64,000 nucleotides of DNA from Sphingomonas hankookensis (GTDB lineage: Bacteria; Pseudomonadota; Alphaproteobacteria; Sphingomonadales; Sphingomonadaceae): positions 1-64,000 of the forward strand of contig NZ_LQQO01000005.1 of assembly GCF_001619955.1 (NCBI RefSeq). The letters are read 5' to 3'. Under the pieces are notes generated by a model that was not told where the DNA came from, searched no databases, and saw only the letters and a list, made by a program, of their open reading frames with translations. Positions 28,056-37,515 of this stretch are shown here, piece after piece (within the stretch, counting starts at the first letter, position 1; each line of letters begins with the position of its first letter). Made by a program: the position numbers and the translations under genes.

Positions 28056-28694
28056 TTATCGCACGGTGCGTTTCATGTCGGCGATCGACTGTGCGCCGGC
28101 CAGCGACGCCTGTTCCGACCGCGCGGCATCGATCGCGAAGCGGTTGGTCGCGGCGTCCCAGGTAAAGGCGATCGGTTCGAGCACCTCGGCATTCGGCGAA
28201 TAGGCCTTGAACACCACGCCGATGCTGGTCGGTTCGCCGGGCGACAATATGCCCGCCGCGACCGGCCCGCCGCAGGCGGTGGCTTCATAATCGCCCTGCC
28301 CGATCGTCGGGACCAGCGTGACGCGGTCGCCCTGTATCACGCCCGCAAAGCATCCCGGCACATCGGGCGCCAGCGTCGCCTCGCCCGTCACCAGCGTCGC
28401 GACCTCGCGCTCACCCGCTACCAACCGGAACGACTGGGACCGGCTCACCTCTACCTCGCTCCATCCATTGCGCCTGGCGCCCGCTTCGGCCGCGGCGAGG
28501 CTGGCCGCGCTTGCCGCGCCGGACAGCTTGACCGTCGTCGCCGCCTGTGTCGGGGCGGGTGCCGGCGCTGGCGTTTCGTCGACGACCGCAGGCGACGCGG
28601 CATTGTCGGCGACCCCTTCGGCCGACTGGCCCTCCGGCGCGGCGCCACAGGCGGCCAGCGACAGCCCGGCCAGATACAGCATGAATTTGGGCAT
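28056..28694 (-). CDS. Lipoprotein, candidate immunity protein for the adjacent muramidase
   Basis: A 212-residue protein with a lipoprotein signal (LYLAGLSLAACG), a Pro/Ala-rich spacer and a C-terminal domain (about 65-212) containing two further cysteines (PGCFAGVI and ATACGGPVA) that could form a disulfide in the periplasm. The ATG at 28694 has AGGAGG six bases upstream; a GTG at 28709 would overlap the previous stop. Family not recognised. It directly follows a muramidase-like gene that lacks a signal peptide, the same layout as the two other pairs in this island, so an immunity role is a fair inference but untested. Confidence 0.7.
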   Translation of the reverse strand: MPKFMLYLAGLSLAACGAAPEGQSAEGVADNAASPAVVDETPAPAPAPTQAATTVKLSGAASAASLAAAEAGARRNGWSEVEVSRSQSFRLVAGEREVATLVTGEATLAPDVPGCFAGVIQGDRVTLVPTIGQGDYEATACGGPVAAGILSPGEPTSIGVVFKAYSPNAEVLEPIAFTWDAATNRFAIDAARSEQASLAGAQSIADMKRTVR

Positions 28695-28705
28695 GATCGG
28701 CCTCC

Positions 28706-29620
28706 TCACTGCGCGGCATATTTCTGGTAATTGGTCCGCATCTTTTCGTCGTATTTGTATTTCCGGTAGCTCGGCCCGTTGTAGATGCGCGCGAACTCCG
28801 ACCAGCTGCGGTTGCGGATCGCCGACAACAGCCGCCGGTCGGCGCGAACGAAGGCGATGAACGCCTCGACCTGCAGCAGCAGCGACTTCTTCATCGCGGC
28901 GACGAACGCTTCGACCGACGAATGGCCCGCCTGGACATGGTTTTCGCCCAGTATCTGGAACGCGCCCCAGCTCGCCGATTTCAGCGCGGCGGCACGGTCG
29001 AGCGCCATCGCCCGCTCGAGCTTGGGATATTGTTCGGAATCGCGGCCATAGCCACCCGGCGTTGCGTTGCAGATATCGGGATGGGCGGCGGCAAAGCGGC
29101 CATTGGTGTGTTTGTGGAATTTGTGGCGTTCGAACAGGATCGTCGGGCGGCCCTGCGAGTCATACGGACCGCGAATGGCGACCTCGGTCTCCACCACCGC
29201 CTTCACCGCTGCCGTTTCGCATCCCAGCCGCGCGGCGATGTCGACATAGGTCGCCTCGCTGATCCCGCCCGGCCCTGCCTTTCCGCCAGCGGCCGGCCGC
29301 GGTGCGGGGGTCGCGGGCGCGCCACCTGCCGGTCGTGGTGCGGGTGGCGGGGCGGCCGGACGTGGCCCCGCCGGCGCGCGGCTGAGCGCGGTCAAGGTCG
29401 GGCCGCCGGGATCGACCACGCCATCGGGCTTGCCGAAGCGCAGCACCTGCGCCTGGTACCGCGCGATCGCGGCGGCGGTGCGCGGGCCGAAAATGCCATC
29501 CTCGCGCAGGACTTCCTGTCCGGCAACACGCCCGCGCGCGCGGTTCAACAGGCTCTGGATCGTGCGGACATCGGCCGTGCGATTGGGTCGCCGTGGACCA
29601 ACCGGCGTTGCGATCATCAT
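28706..29620 (-). CDS. Peptidoglycan-binding N-acetylmuramidase-like protein (DUF3380), candidate T6SS effector
   Basis: A 304-residue protein with no signal peptide. Residues about 15-80 form a PF01471-type peptidoglycan-binding domain (TADVRTIQSLLNRARG, DGIFGPRTAAAIARYQ), followed by a Pro/Ala linker and a C-terminal DUF3380 muramidase domain (VKAVVETEVAIRG, PTILFERHKFHKHTNGRF, SASWGAFQILGENH). The acidic residues in VVETE and LFERH are the likely catalytic region. The start overlaps the tssG stop (ATGA), so it is part of the structural operon. The arrangement strongly suggests a wall-degrading T6SS cargo. Confidence 0.83.
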   Translation of the reverse strand: MMIATPVGPRRPNRTADVRTIQSLLNRARGRVAGQEVLREDGIFGPRTAAAIARYQAQVLRFGKPDGVVDPGGPTLTALSRAPAGPRPAAPPPAPRPAGGAPATPAPRPAAGGKAGPGGISEATYVDIAARLGCETAAVKAVVETEVAIRGPYDSQGRPTILFERHKFHKHTNGRFAAAHPDICNATPGGYGRDSEQYPKLERAMALDRAAALKSASWGAFQILGENHVQAGHSSVEAFVAAMKKSLLLQVEAFIAFVRADRRLLSAIRNRSWSEFARIYNGPSYRKYKYDEKMRTNYQKYAAQ

Positions 29621-30657
29621 CGTTCCGCTTCCTTTCGTGTCGCCCCCGTTGCCACGCCCCCACCCCGCCTGAGATGCGCGTCACGGCGCACCCCTGCACC
29701 ACCGCCGCCCAGCCAGCCGCTCCACCCGAGCCGCGTCGCGCCGTCCAGCCGTGCCGGCGTCGCATGTGCCGCGTCGATCTCCAGCGCGACGTCCTTCTCC
29801 AGATGGCTGGGCGCGAAGGCGTCGAGCGCCTCCGACAGGATCGCGAAGCGGCTGCCCGAGGGGAGCAGCGCGGCATAATCGGCCGGCGACCTTGCCCGGA
29901 TGACGACACGGAACGCATCGCTCACCACCTTGGCCCGCCCGCCCAGCATCACCTCGTCACCCAGCCGCGCGAACTGCCGACCCAGCCGGGTGCGGTCGTC
30001 GGCATCGATGTCGCGCCAGCGCGGCTGATATTCCTCGATCCGCACCGCCTGCCCCAGCAGATGCGTCAGCGCGTCCTCGATCGCCCCGGCGCTGCGCCGT
30101 CCGGCGAACAACGCGGCATAATGCACCCGCCCCGCCGCCGGGAACGCAGCATCCGGCCGCACGCCGTCGCCGGCCCCGGTCAGCCGCGCCAGCCCTTGGG
30201 CGAAGCGGTCATCCTCCGGCCGGTCGGCCTGCGCGGCGGGCTGTGAATCGCTCCACGCGCGAAAGAAGAATTGCAGCATGCGCCCGGCCAGCAGGTCGAG
30301 CCAGCGACCGAACGGCCGCGACCGGGCGTAGCGCCGCTCGAACGTCGCGAACTCGGTGATATGCTGCGGCAACGGCCCCATCGGCCCGGTCAGTCCCAGC
30401 CAATATCCACCGACCCGCGCCCGCCCGTCGCGGATTTCGACCTCGGCCAGCGTCGAATCGGGGAAGGCGAGCGAAGGCACCTGCGTCAGGTCGGCAACGC
30501 TCTGCGCCGGCCGCCGCGCCCGCCCGACCCGCGGCAGGTGCCGCGCCCGCGCCTCGGCCCCCCGGACGATCGGGAACAGGCCGAACCGCTTGGTTTCGGC
30601 CGCCGCCTCGCCCAGGAAGGTCAGATGGTCGGTCGGCGACCGATCCTCAGCGGCCAT
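29617..30657 (-). CDS. tssG: T6SS baseplate subunit TssG
   Basis: Baseplate wedge protein that binds TssF. The 346-residue chain contains the TssG landmarks SLAFPDSTLAEVEI, YWLGLTGPMGPLPQHITEF, and a following FFRAWSDSQP helix, with DVALEIDAAHATPARLDG near the C-terminus. It starts at 30657 inside the end of tssF (37-base overlap) and ends in an ATGA overlap with the muramidase gene. Length is normal for the family. Confidence 0.94.
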   Translation of the reverse strand: MAAEDRSPTDHLTFLGEAAAETKRFGLFPIVRGAEARARHLPRVGRARRPAQSVADLTQVPSLAFPDSTLAEVEIRDGRARVGGYWLGLTGPMGPLPQHITEFATFERRYARSRPFGRWLDLLAGRMLQFFFRAWSDSQPAAQADRPEDDRFAQGLARLTGAGDGVRPDAAFPAAGRVHYAALFAGRRSAGAIEDALTHLLGQAVRIEEYQPRWRDIDADDRTRLGRQFARLGDEVMLGGRAKVVSDAFRVVIRARSPADYAALLPSGSRFAILSEALDAFAPSHLEKDVALEIDAAHATPARLDGATRLGWSGWLGGGGAGVRRDAHLRRGGGVATGATRKEAER

Positions 30658-32498
30658 CGCTGAAACTCCCCTTCATTGGCGCTCGTGACCCAGGTTTCGG
30701 TGAAGCTGTTGATGCTGCTGAATTCCGCCAGGAAGCGTTCGAGGACGGCGGAGAACAGGAACATCCGCCCCTTGTCGAACGCCGCGTCGTCCAGCGTCAC
30801 ATGGATGCGATGCCCGCGCGCGATCGACATGCGGTCCATCCCCGGGACCCGCCGCGCGACCCGTTCGGATCGGATCGCGGTCACCCCGTCGACCTGCCGC
30901 CGCGACGCGGCATCGTCCTGCCGCCCATAAAGCGCCAAATGATCGCGCAGCACGCCCGGATCGCTGCCGTCCTGCGGCGCCAGGGTCGTGTAGTTGGGCG
31001 TCAGATGGCCGATCAGCCGCCACGCCGCATCGCCCAGCCCCATCGGCGGCTGCGGCCGGGTCGGCGCGCGCAGCACGCTGACGGTGCGCGCCGGCACGCC
31101 CGACACGGTGAAATGATGGTCGCCGCGAAAGGTCAGCAGTTCGGGCAGCTCGCGGTTCGTCACCAGCGCCCGCACCGCCAGTTCGTCCACCCCGTCCAGC
31201 CGCGCGGCATCGCCCGGCGAGGTCAGCGCGATCCATGTCTCCGTCCCGGTATATTCCCCGCGCCGCCGCAGCCGCCGTTCGCGGGTCGACAGCCGGCGCG
31301 GCCGCAACTGCGTGGTGTAGAACAGCGCCTCGTTCCAGTCGTACAGCAACGCGCCCGGCGCATAGAGCGGAGCGACGGTGCGTGCATCGACATTGTTCGC
31401 GGCATAGGCCTGCACATCGAGGATGCGGAACACCTCGTAATCCAGCGGGCGGGCGCGGTCGGGCACGACATGATGTTCATGTTCGAAACGCGACACCCGC
31501 ACCCGGCCCAGCTGTTTTTCGAACAGGTTGATCGCCGGCGTCGCGAACAGGCGGAAGTTCGACGGGTCGAGCGCATTGTACAGGATCTGCGCCGATCGCG
31601 AGAACAGCAGCACCACGTCGCACGCGGTCGGGCTGACCCGGAACGCCCGGCCCAGCCCCTTCAGGTCGACGAACAGGAAACGTTCGGGACAGGCGAAATA
31701 TTCGGTCAGCAACCGATAGCCGCGGAACGAGCGCAATTCGGGTGGCAACAGCGCCTGATCGTCGTCGAACCCGACCTGGCCCGGTTCGGGCAACCGCATC
31801 CACCCGTCCGGCCCCGCCGCCGCATCGGCCGACCGGGCGATGGTCGCCACCGTTTCGCCGACGATCTGGCGATAGAGTTCGGCCGGCACCGCCTCCGACC
31901 CCGCCAGATAGAGCGGCAGCGTATCGGGCAGAACCTGCGGCAATGCCGCGCCGCCGGTCGCCTCGAACCGCAGCCGCAGCCCCGCCTCCGCCCGCACATC
32001 GGCGGCGGTGGCAAAGGGCGCGACCGCCGCACGGCTGGGGAGATATTCGGCCTGGGTGATCTTCAGCGGCCACAGCGTCACGTCATGCGCGGTGCGGAAT
32101 TCGACCGCCACACCATTCTGTTCGGTCGCGGTCGCGGTCAGCGGCGTGCCGCGCGGGACGACATAGCCCTTGGTCAGGATGGGATCGCCGTCCTTCGGCT
32201 CGAACCCGGCGATGCACATCGACGGCGTCGGCGCCAGATAATGCGGCTGGACCGCATGCAGCAGGTGATGGGTGAATTCGGGATACTGGTCCGCGATCTT
32301 CAGCTGTACGCGGGCACCCAGATAGGCGACCCCCTCCAGCAGACGTTCGACATAGGGGTCGGGATCGGTCGGCGTCTTCAGCCCCAGCCGCCCGGCCACC
32401 GCCTCATGTTCGATCCCGAACGCCCGCGCCTCTTCGCGCAGATAGGCGAGTTCGTCGTTGTAATAGCGCAGCAGGCGCGGATCGATGCCGGTGGTCAT
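30621..32498 (-). CDS. tssF: T6SS baseplate subunit TssF
   Basis: Largest baseplate wedge subunit. The 625-residue protein begins MTTGIDPRLLRYYNDELAYLRE, the usual TssF start (LLRYYN.EL..LR), then DPDPYVERLLEGVAYLGARV and the YPEFTHHLL segment. I took the ATG at 32498, four bases after tssE; an ATG at 32516 would add MSANER and overlap tssE. Neither has a strong ribosome site, so the start is not certain. It is followed by an overlapping tssG. Confidence 0.94.
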   Translation of the reverse strand: MTTGIDPRLLRYYNDELAYLREEARAFGIEHEAVAGRLGLKTPTDPDPYVERLLEGVAYLGARVQLKIADQYPEFTHHLLHAVQPHYLAPTPSMCIAGFEPKDGDPILTKGYVVPRGTPLTATATEQNGVAVEFRTAHDVTLWPLKITQAEYLPSRAAVAPFATAADVRAEAGLRLRFEATGGAALPQVLPDTLPLYLAGSEAVPAELYRQIVGETVATIARSADAAAGPDGWMRLPEPGQVGFDDDQALLPPELRSFRGYRLLTEYFACPERFLFVDLKGLGRAFRVSPTACDVVLLFSRSAQILYNALDPSNFRLFATPAINLFEKQLGRVRVSRFEHEHHVVPDRARPLDYEVFRILDVQAYAANNVDARTVAPLYAPGALLYDWNEALFYTTQLRPRRLSTRERRLRRRGEYTGTETWIALTSPGDAARLDGVDELAVRALVTNRELPELLTFRGDHHFTVSGVPARTVSVLRAPTRPQPPMGLGDAAWRLIGHLTPNYTTLAPQDGSDPGVLRDHLALYGRQDDAASRRQVDGVTAIRSERVARRVPGMDRMSIARGHRIHVTLDDAAFDKGRMFLFSAVLERFLAEFSSINSFTETWVTSANEGEFQRWPLRIGRRPTI

Positions 32499-32502
32499 GC
32501 GC

Positions 32503-33036
32503 TCATTCGCGGACATTGACCGACGCGGTTTCCGCCTCGACCTCGGTACGGAACTTGACCGGCATCGTCTGCGCCGCCGCGGTGATATCGCCCTGGATCA
32601 AATAGGTCAGCGCGTGCGGATCGCTCGGGTCCTCGACCGGATCGACCGTCAGCCCCTCGCGCGACAGGCGCGGTTCGAACAGCCGGATCGCGCGCCGGAT
32701 CTCCCGCGCGCGCGCCAGCACCGCGCGCCGGTCGAGCGTGCGGCCGGCAAGGTCGCTCAGCCCATAGTTGAGCACGGATTCCCGAACGTGCGGATAGGGT
32801 TCGAGGTCGACCAGCGATTCGAGACTGGTGGTGTTGAACAGCCACGCCAGATCGCGCCGAATCGTGGCGCGTAGCGCGGTTTCGTTGAACCGTTCCAGCT
32901 TGGGCACCGAATAATAGCGGAATTTCTCGCGCGCGACCGCCGGCACCGCCTCGTCATCGTCGCGCATTCCCGAGATATCGAGATCGGCGACCAGCTTGTC
33001 GTAAAGCGTCGGCGTCAGCCGTTGCTGCACCGCCAC
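32503..33036 (-). CDS. tssE: T6SS baseplate subunit TssE (gp25-like)
   Basis: Phage gp25-like baseplate protein that nucleates the sheath. The segment TIRRDLAWLFNTTSLESLVDLEPYPHVRES is split across the core of the gp25 fold: RRDLAWLFNT, then YPHVRESVLNYGL, then RRAIRLFEPRL. The reading frame has no ATG near the expected start; GTG at 33036 (177 residues), four bases downstream of the tagJ stop, is the best candidate, with a second GTG at 33030. The gene ends four bases before tssF. Confidence 0.9.
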   Translation of the reverse strand: MAVQQRLTPTLYDKLVADLDISGMRDDDEAVPAVAREKFRYYSVPKLERFNETALRATIRRDLAWLFNTTSLESLVDLEPYPHVRESVLNYGLSDLAGRTLDRRAVLARAREIRRAIRLFEPRLSREGLTVDPVEDPSDPHALTYLIQGDITAAAQTMPVKFRTEVEAETASVNVRE

Positions 33037-33040
33037 GGGG

Positions 33041-33832
33041 TCAGCCGAGCTCGACCGAGCGGACCGACAACAGCCCGCGATCCTCGCCATCCGACGCGGT
33101 CCACAGCCGCTGACCCACGCCATGCCCGTCATCGCGCCATCCGGTCGCCCTGGCCGCCAGCTCAGCCGGATCGGCGGACAGGTCGGGATAGCGCGCGGGC
33201 AGCAGCGCGGCGATGCGCGGTCCGGCCTTCAGCGTCAGCTCGACCGGATACCACACGATGTCGCGCAGGTCCTTCGGCCCTTCCGACGTGATCTTCGCCA
33301 CCGCATCGAACGGCAGCAATCCATACCGCCCGCCGATGATCGCCTCGATCACCGGGCCGAAGCGCGGGTCGGCATCGGCGATCCAGTCGACCGCCACGCC
33401 GTCCAGCGTGCCCGGCGTGTTCGGCGCGTCGTCGAACGCCGCCGCGCGGACGTCGTCGGCCTGTTCGGCGGCACCGGTCGCCGCCAATTGCAGCGCCTCT
33501 GCCACCCCATCGGCCCAGTCCGATCCGCCATGAATGATTGCGCGTTCGCGACCGGCCATCACCGCCGCGCGCGTCGCCTCCGCATCGATCGCCTGTCCAT
33601 AAACGACCGACAGCATCTGCGCCTCGGGCGACAATTGCGCCAGCGCGGCGAGATGGGTCTTGGCCTTGGCCCAGTCGCCCTGCACCGCCAGCAACTGCCA
33701 CAGGAACAGCCGGGTCGGGACATGGCCCGGATCGGCCTTGACGACTTCGACCAGGACGCGGCGCGCCCCGTCGAAGTCGCCGGCACGCAGCAGGTCGTCG
33801 GCCTGCGAACCAGTATCGACGACCGCCGCCAT
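33041..33832 (-). CDS. tagJ: T6SS accessory protein TagJ (ImpE)
   Basis: A 263-residue ImpE/TagJ protein. In Pseudomonas TagJ binds the TssB N-terminus and is thought to help TssH reach the sheath. The N-terminal third is TPR-like (ADDLLRAGDFDGARRVLVE, TRLFLWQLLAVQGDWAKA), and the C-terminal part has the family's DWIADADPRFGPVIE and GRYGLLPFDAVAKI motifs. ATG at 33832 follows the hcp stop by four bases; an upstream ATG at 33898 would lie within hcp. Confidence 0.92.
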   Translation of the reverse strand: MAAVVDTGSQADDLLRAGDFDGARRVLVEVVKADPGHVPTRLFLWQLLAVQGDWAKAKTHLAALAQLSPEAQMLSVVYGQAIDAEATRAAVMAGRERAIIHGGSDWADGVAEALQLAATGAAEQADDVRAAAFDDAPNTPGTLDGVAVDWIADADPRFGPVIEAIIGGRYGLLPFDAVAKITSEGPKDLRDIVWYPVELTLKAGPRIAALLPARYPDLSADPAELAARATGWRDDGHGVGQRLWTASDGEDRGLLSVRSVELG

Positions 33833-33836
33833 CGCG

Positions 33837-34331
33837 TCAGCCCGCCTCGTTCTGGCGGATGTCGTAATAGGCGGTGACGACGCCGCCGTCCTTGCCACCC
33901 TGCGCGTTCTGCGCCTGATAGTCGAACGTCACCTTCGCACAGTTGAACGTGACCGATTCCATGATCGCATCGCCGCCCGACGCCCCGTTGTTATGGATGT
34001 CGGACACGATGATGTCTTCGAGCTTGATCTTGTAATAGGTCAGCGGGTTGTTGCCGTCGCCCGCCTTCTGCGAATAGATGATCGCTTCCTTGATGTGCTT
34101 GCCCGAAGCGCAATGCTTGAACAGCAGCGGCGACGACTTGTCGACTTCCTTCTGGATGCGGATGTCGGAGATTTCGGCCTTGCCCGAACCACCGCCGGCG
34201 CCGCCGCTGTGGAACGAACCATGCTGCACCGCGCCGAAATCGAACGAGATGATATCGATTTCGCCCTGGTGGTTCTTCTTGGACGATTCACCCTGGACAC
34301 CGTCAATTTTGAGAAACAGATCGACTGCCAT
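33837..34331 (-). CDS. hcp: T6SS tube protein Hcp (TssD)
   Basis: Hexamer-forming inner-tube protein, also a chaperone for small effectors. The 164-residue protein has the Hcp hallmarks: AVDLFLKIDGVQGES at the start, then HQGEIDIISFDFG, a Gly/Ser-rich loop (about residues 50-65), DKSSPLLFKHCASGKHIKEA and YYKIKLEDIIVSDI. The ATG at 34331 is preceded by GGGAG. It lies after tssC with a 50-base gap and before tagJ. No C-terminal extension is present, so it is not a fused effector. Confidence 0.95.
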   Translation of the reverse strand: MAVDLFLKIDGVQGESSKKNHQGEIDIISFDFGAVQHGSFHSGGAGGGSGKAEISDIRIQKEVDKSSPLLFKHCASGKHIKEAIIYSQKAGDGNNPLTYYKIKLEDIIVSDIHNNGASGGDAIMESVTFNCAKVTFDYQAQNAQGGKDGGVVTAYYDIRQNEAG

Positions 34332-34381
34332 TGACTTACTCCCGTTACAAACCGTGAAAGCCCGGACGGAAAAAGGTTACG

Positions 34382-35869
34382 TCAGGACTTGGGCAAGCGT
34401 GAAACCATGCTTAGCGCCACATCCATCCCTTCGAGCTGGTAGTGCGGCACGAACATGAACTTCCCCTTGTAATATCCCGGGTTCTCCTCGTCTGGGATCA
34501 CCTCGATCTTGGCCTGCTTCAATGGCAGGCGGGCCTTGGTCTCCTCGTTCGACGTCGTCGGCGAACCGTCGACATATTGGAGGACCCAATTGTTGAGATC
34601 GCGCTGAAGCTGTTCGGCTTCCCGCGATCCGCCGACCCAGTCGCGCACCATGCACTTCAGATAATGTGCAAAGCGGCAGCTGGCGAAGATATAGGGCAGG
34701 CGCGCCGACAGATTGGCGTTGGCGGTCGCTTCCTTCTTGTCATAGGCGGCGGGCCGGTGGACGGTCTGCGCGCCGATGAACGTCGCCTGGTCGGTATTCT
34801 TGCGATGGACCAGCGCCATCAGCCCGGCGGCGGACAGCTCCGCCTCGCGCCGGTCGGAAATGGCGATTTCGGTCGGGCATTTGTAATCGATGCCGCCCTC
34901 GTCGGTCGGGAAGGCCGCCGTCGGCAGCTCCTCCACGGTGCCGCCCGATTCCACGCCGCGGATGCGGGTGGTCCAGCCATAGGTGTTGAACGCTTCGGTA
35001 ATGCGCGTGCCCATCGCATAGGCGGCGTTCAACCACAGATGATGGTCGTGCGCGCCGCCGGCATCCTCCTCGAAATCGAATTCCTCGACCGGTTCGGTCT
35101 TGGCACCGTATAGCGGACGCCCGAGGAAGCGCGGCAGGGTCAGCGCCAGATAGCGGCTGTCCTCCGACGCGCGGAACGAACGCCATGCGCCGTAATCGGT
35201 CGCGTCGAACAGCTTGCCCAGATCACGCGGGTTCGACAGCTCGGTCCAGCTGTCCATGCCCAGCAGCGACGGCGCGGCGGCGGCGATGAACGGCGCATGG
35301 GCCGCGGCCCCGATCCGCGACAGCCCGCGCATGACCTCCAGATCGGGGGCGCTATGGTCGAAGCTGTAGTCGCAGACGAACGCGCCATAGGGCTGTCCGC
35401 CCAGCTGGCCGAACTCGTTCTCGTAGATCTTCTTGAACAGCGGGCTCTGATCCCACGCCGCGTCGCGATACTGGCGGAACATCCGCCGCGCCTCTTCCTT
35501 CGACATGTTCATCACGCGGATTTTCATGTCTTTGCCGGTCGAGGTGTTCATGACGAGGTAGTTGAGGCCGCGCCATGCCGATTCCATCGCCTGGAATTCG
35601 GGATGGTGGATGATCTGGTTGATCTGTTCGGTCAGCTTGCGGTCGATCGCCGCGCGCATCGCGTCGACCGTCGCGAACACGTCGCCGCCGACGATCTGCG
35701 CGTTCGACAGCGCCTGTTCGGCCAGCGTCTGCACCGCCTGTTCGATGCGCGACCGGCGTTCCTCGGTCGCGGGCTTGAATTCCTTTTGCAGCAGCGCCTG
35801 GAAATCGCTCACTTCTTCCGAAGTGGCGGGCGCGGTGTCGTTGCTCTGGCTGAAGGCTTCCTGGGCCAT
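34382..35869 (-). CDS. tssC: T6SS sheath large subunit TssC (VipB)
   Basis: Large subunit of the contractile sheath. The 495-residue protein shows MESAWRGLNYLVMNTSTG, LFKKIYENEFGQLGGQPYGAF, and the C-terminal DWVGGSREAEQLQRDLN and KGKFMFVPHYQLEGMDVAL, all strongly conserved in TssC. ATG at 35869 has AGGAG six bases upstream. It follows tssB with a 26-base gap, the usual order. Confidence 0.96.
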   Translation of the reverse strand: MAQEAFSQSNDTAPATSEEVSDFQALLQKEFKPATEERRSRIEQAVQTLAEQALSNAQIVGGDVFATVDAMRAAIDRKLTEQINQIIHHPEFQAMESAWRGLNYLVMNTSTGKDMKIRVMNMSKEEARRMFRQYRDAAWDQSPLFKKIYENEFGQLGGQPYGAFVCDYSFDHSAPDLEVMRGLSRIGAAAHAPFIAAAAPSLLGMDSWTELSNPRDLGKLFDATDYGAWRSFRASEDSRYLALTLPRFLGRPLYGAKTEPVEEFDFEEDAGGAHDHHLWLNAAYAMGTRITEAFNTYGWTTRIRGVESGGTVEELPTAAFPTDEGGIDYKCPTEIAISDRREAELSAAGLMALVHRKNTDQATFIGAQTVHRPAAYDKKEATANANLSARLPYIFASCRFAHYLKCMVRDWVGGSREAEQLQRDLNNWVLQYVDGSPTTSNEETKARLPLKQAKIEVIPDEENPGYYKGKFMFVPHYQLEGMDVALSMVSRLPKS

Positions 35870-35895
35870 GGTCCGCTCCTGTTCGCTACCGGGGT

Positions 35896-36432
35896 TCAGG
35901 CCTGGGGTGCCGACGGGGCGCCGTCAGCCTCGCTCCGGGCCGCCGCGCGTTCGGCGAGCAGCGCCTTCAGCAGCGCCGGGTCGTTCAGCACCTTGTCGAG
36001 CAGGTCCTGCGCCCCGTGCTTGCCGTCCATGTACGACAGCAGGTCCTCCAGCTGGGTGCGGGCCTCCAGCAGCTTGGCGAGCGGTTCGATACGTTTGGCG
36101 ATCTGTCCGGGCGAAAAGTCATTCATCGAATTGAGCGTCAGGTCGACCGCCAGCTTGCCCTCGCCGGTCAGCGTGTTGTCGACGGCAAAGGCGACGCGCG
36201 GAGCGATCGCCTCCATCCGCTGGTCGAAATTGTCCATGTCGAAATCGACGAATTCGCGGGATTCGGCGGCCTTCTTGTCCTTCAGGCTCTTGCCCGACAG
36301 GTCGGACATCACGCCCATGACGAAAGGAAGTTCGACTTTCTGGCGCGCGCCGTAAGTTTCCACTTCGTATTCGATATGCACCCGGGGCTTGCGATTTTCC
36401 CTGATGAAACGCTGCCCGCTCTTGATCGCCAT
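35896..36432 (-). CDS. tssB: T6SS sheath small subunit TssB (VipA)
   Basis: Small sheath subunit, pairs with TssC and is the likely contact for TagJ. The 178-residue protein contains PRVHIEYEVETYGARQKVEL, PFVMGVMSDLSGK and FVDFDMDNFDQRM, all family motifs. The start at 36432 is preceded by GGGATGCGG. A 70-base gap separates it from tssA. Confidence 0.95.
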   Translation of the reverse strand: MAIKSGQRFIRENRKPRVHIEYEVETYGARQKVELPFVMGVMSDLSGKSLKDKKAAESREFVDFDMDNFDQRMEAIAPRVAFAVDNTLTGEGKLAVDLTLNSMNDFSPGQIAKRIEPLAKLLEARTQLEDLLSYMDGKHGAQDLLDKVLNDPALLKALLAERAAARSEADGAPSAPQA

Positions 36433-36502
36433 GTATCCGCATCCCTTCTGACGTTTCGGCCGGACCAGAACTCTGACCCGGCGCCCTGCTGTCGCACCGG
36501 AA

Positions 36503-37498
36503 TCACATGAGGTCGGATCCCCCGTCCGTTTCGTTTCTGGAACGTAATACGCTCAAGGCCTCGTTTCGGCTCCCTGGTGCAATGTCATCTAGGATCGAAA
36601 CGAAGTCCATTGTGATCCACCCCTTGATTCGGACGAGTGCTATCGGAATCGGGCTGGATGGTTCGGCACGTCCGTAATAGTCGATGATGGAATCGATTGC
36701 CCTTGCCACATCGTCGCGCGACGCGATCCGCCCTGGCGCCGATGCAGGTGATGTGATTGCAATTGCGGGCGAATCGCCCGCGTCCCCTGCCGCGGGTTCG
36801 GCCGGTTCGGCGGCGCCGAAGCTGCGCATCGCGTCGAGGATCGAATCGATCGTGTCATAGGTCGCGGCGAAGTTGGTGCCGGTCTGCCCGACCGCTTCCG
36901 ACCGTTCGGACAACACCCGGTCGGTGCGCAGGATCGCGGCACGGAGCGCTTCCAGTTGTTCGCGTTCCTCGACGATGCGGTCGACCGGCGTATCGGCCAG
37001 CGCCGCGCGGAACGGGCCATAGCCGTCGGCCGCCGCGCCCTCCGCGGCAAAGCGTTCGAAATCGCCGCCGGAAAAGCTGCCGAGCCGCGGATGGTCGATC
37101 AGCGGCACCCGGCGCAGCGGGGCGAGAAACTCGCCGATCCGCACCAGCGATTCGCATGCCCCGCGCCGCCCCTCGACGCCATATTCCTCGACGCTCGGAT
37201 GCACGCTGTCCCAGAAGCGCTCGACATAGCCCGCCAGCAGGTCGAGCGCGTCGCCGACCACCGCCAGCCGCCCGGCGCGCGCGCCGGCCCGCGCCAGATA
37301 CACCGCCAGCCACAGGTCGCGGGTCTCGCCCATCTGCGCGACAATCGCGCGGATCGTCGCGTCCCAGTCGACCTCGTCCGGTGGCGATGCGAACGCCTGT
37401 TCGATCACTTCCCGCGCGGGGTCGTAGGACAGGTCGGGGCCGGCCGGCGCGTCGTCCGACACCGGCTGCAACAGGGTTTCCCGGTCGATCATGGTCAC
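36503..37498 (-). CDS. tssA: T6SS assembly protein TssA (short form)
   Basis: TssA primes tube and sheath polymerisation. The 331-residue protein carries the ImpA N-terminal domain (DAPAGPDLSYDPA, DLWLAVYLARAGAR, GVEGRRGACESLVRI) and a C-terminal segment SSPIPIALVRIKGWI typical of short TssA proteins, after a linker with VARAIDSIIDYY. Start at 37498 (MTM) or 37492; 17 bases after the OmpA-like gene's stop. Short TssA proteins often need an accessory capping protein; none is obvious here. Confidence 0.92.
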   Translation of the reverse strand: MTMIDRETLLQPVSDDAPAGPDLSYDPAREVIEQAFASPPDEVDWDATIRAIVAQMGETRDLWLAVYLARAGARAGRLAVVGDALDLLAGYVERFWDSVHPSVEEYGVEGRRGACESLVRIGEFLAPLRRVPLIDHPRLGSFSGGDFERFAAEGAAADGYGPFRAALADTPVDRIVEEREQLEALRAAILRTDRVLSERSEAVGQTGTNFAATYDTIDSILDAMRSFGAAEPAEPAAGDAGDSPAIAITSPASAPGRIASRDDVARAIDSIIDYYGRAEPSSPIPIALVRIKGWITMDFVSILDDIAPGSRNEALSVLRSRNETDGGSDLM

Positions 37499-37515
37499 GG
37501 CCGCCGCCGGCGCGA

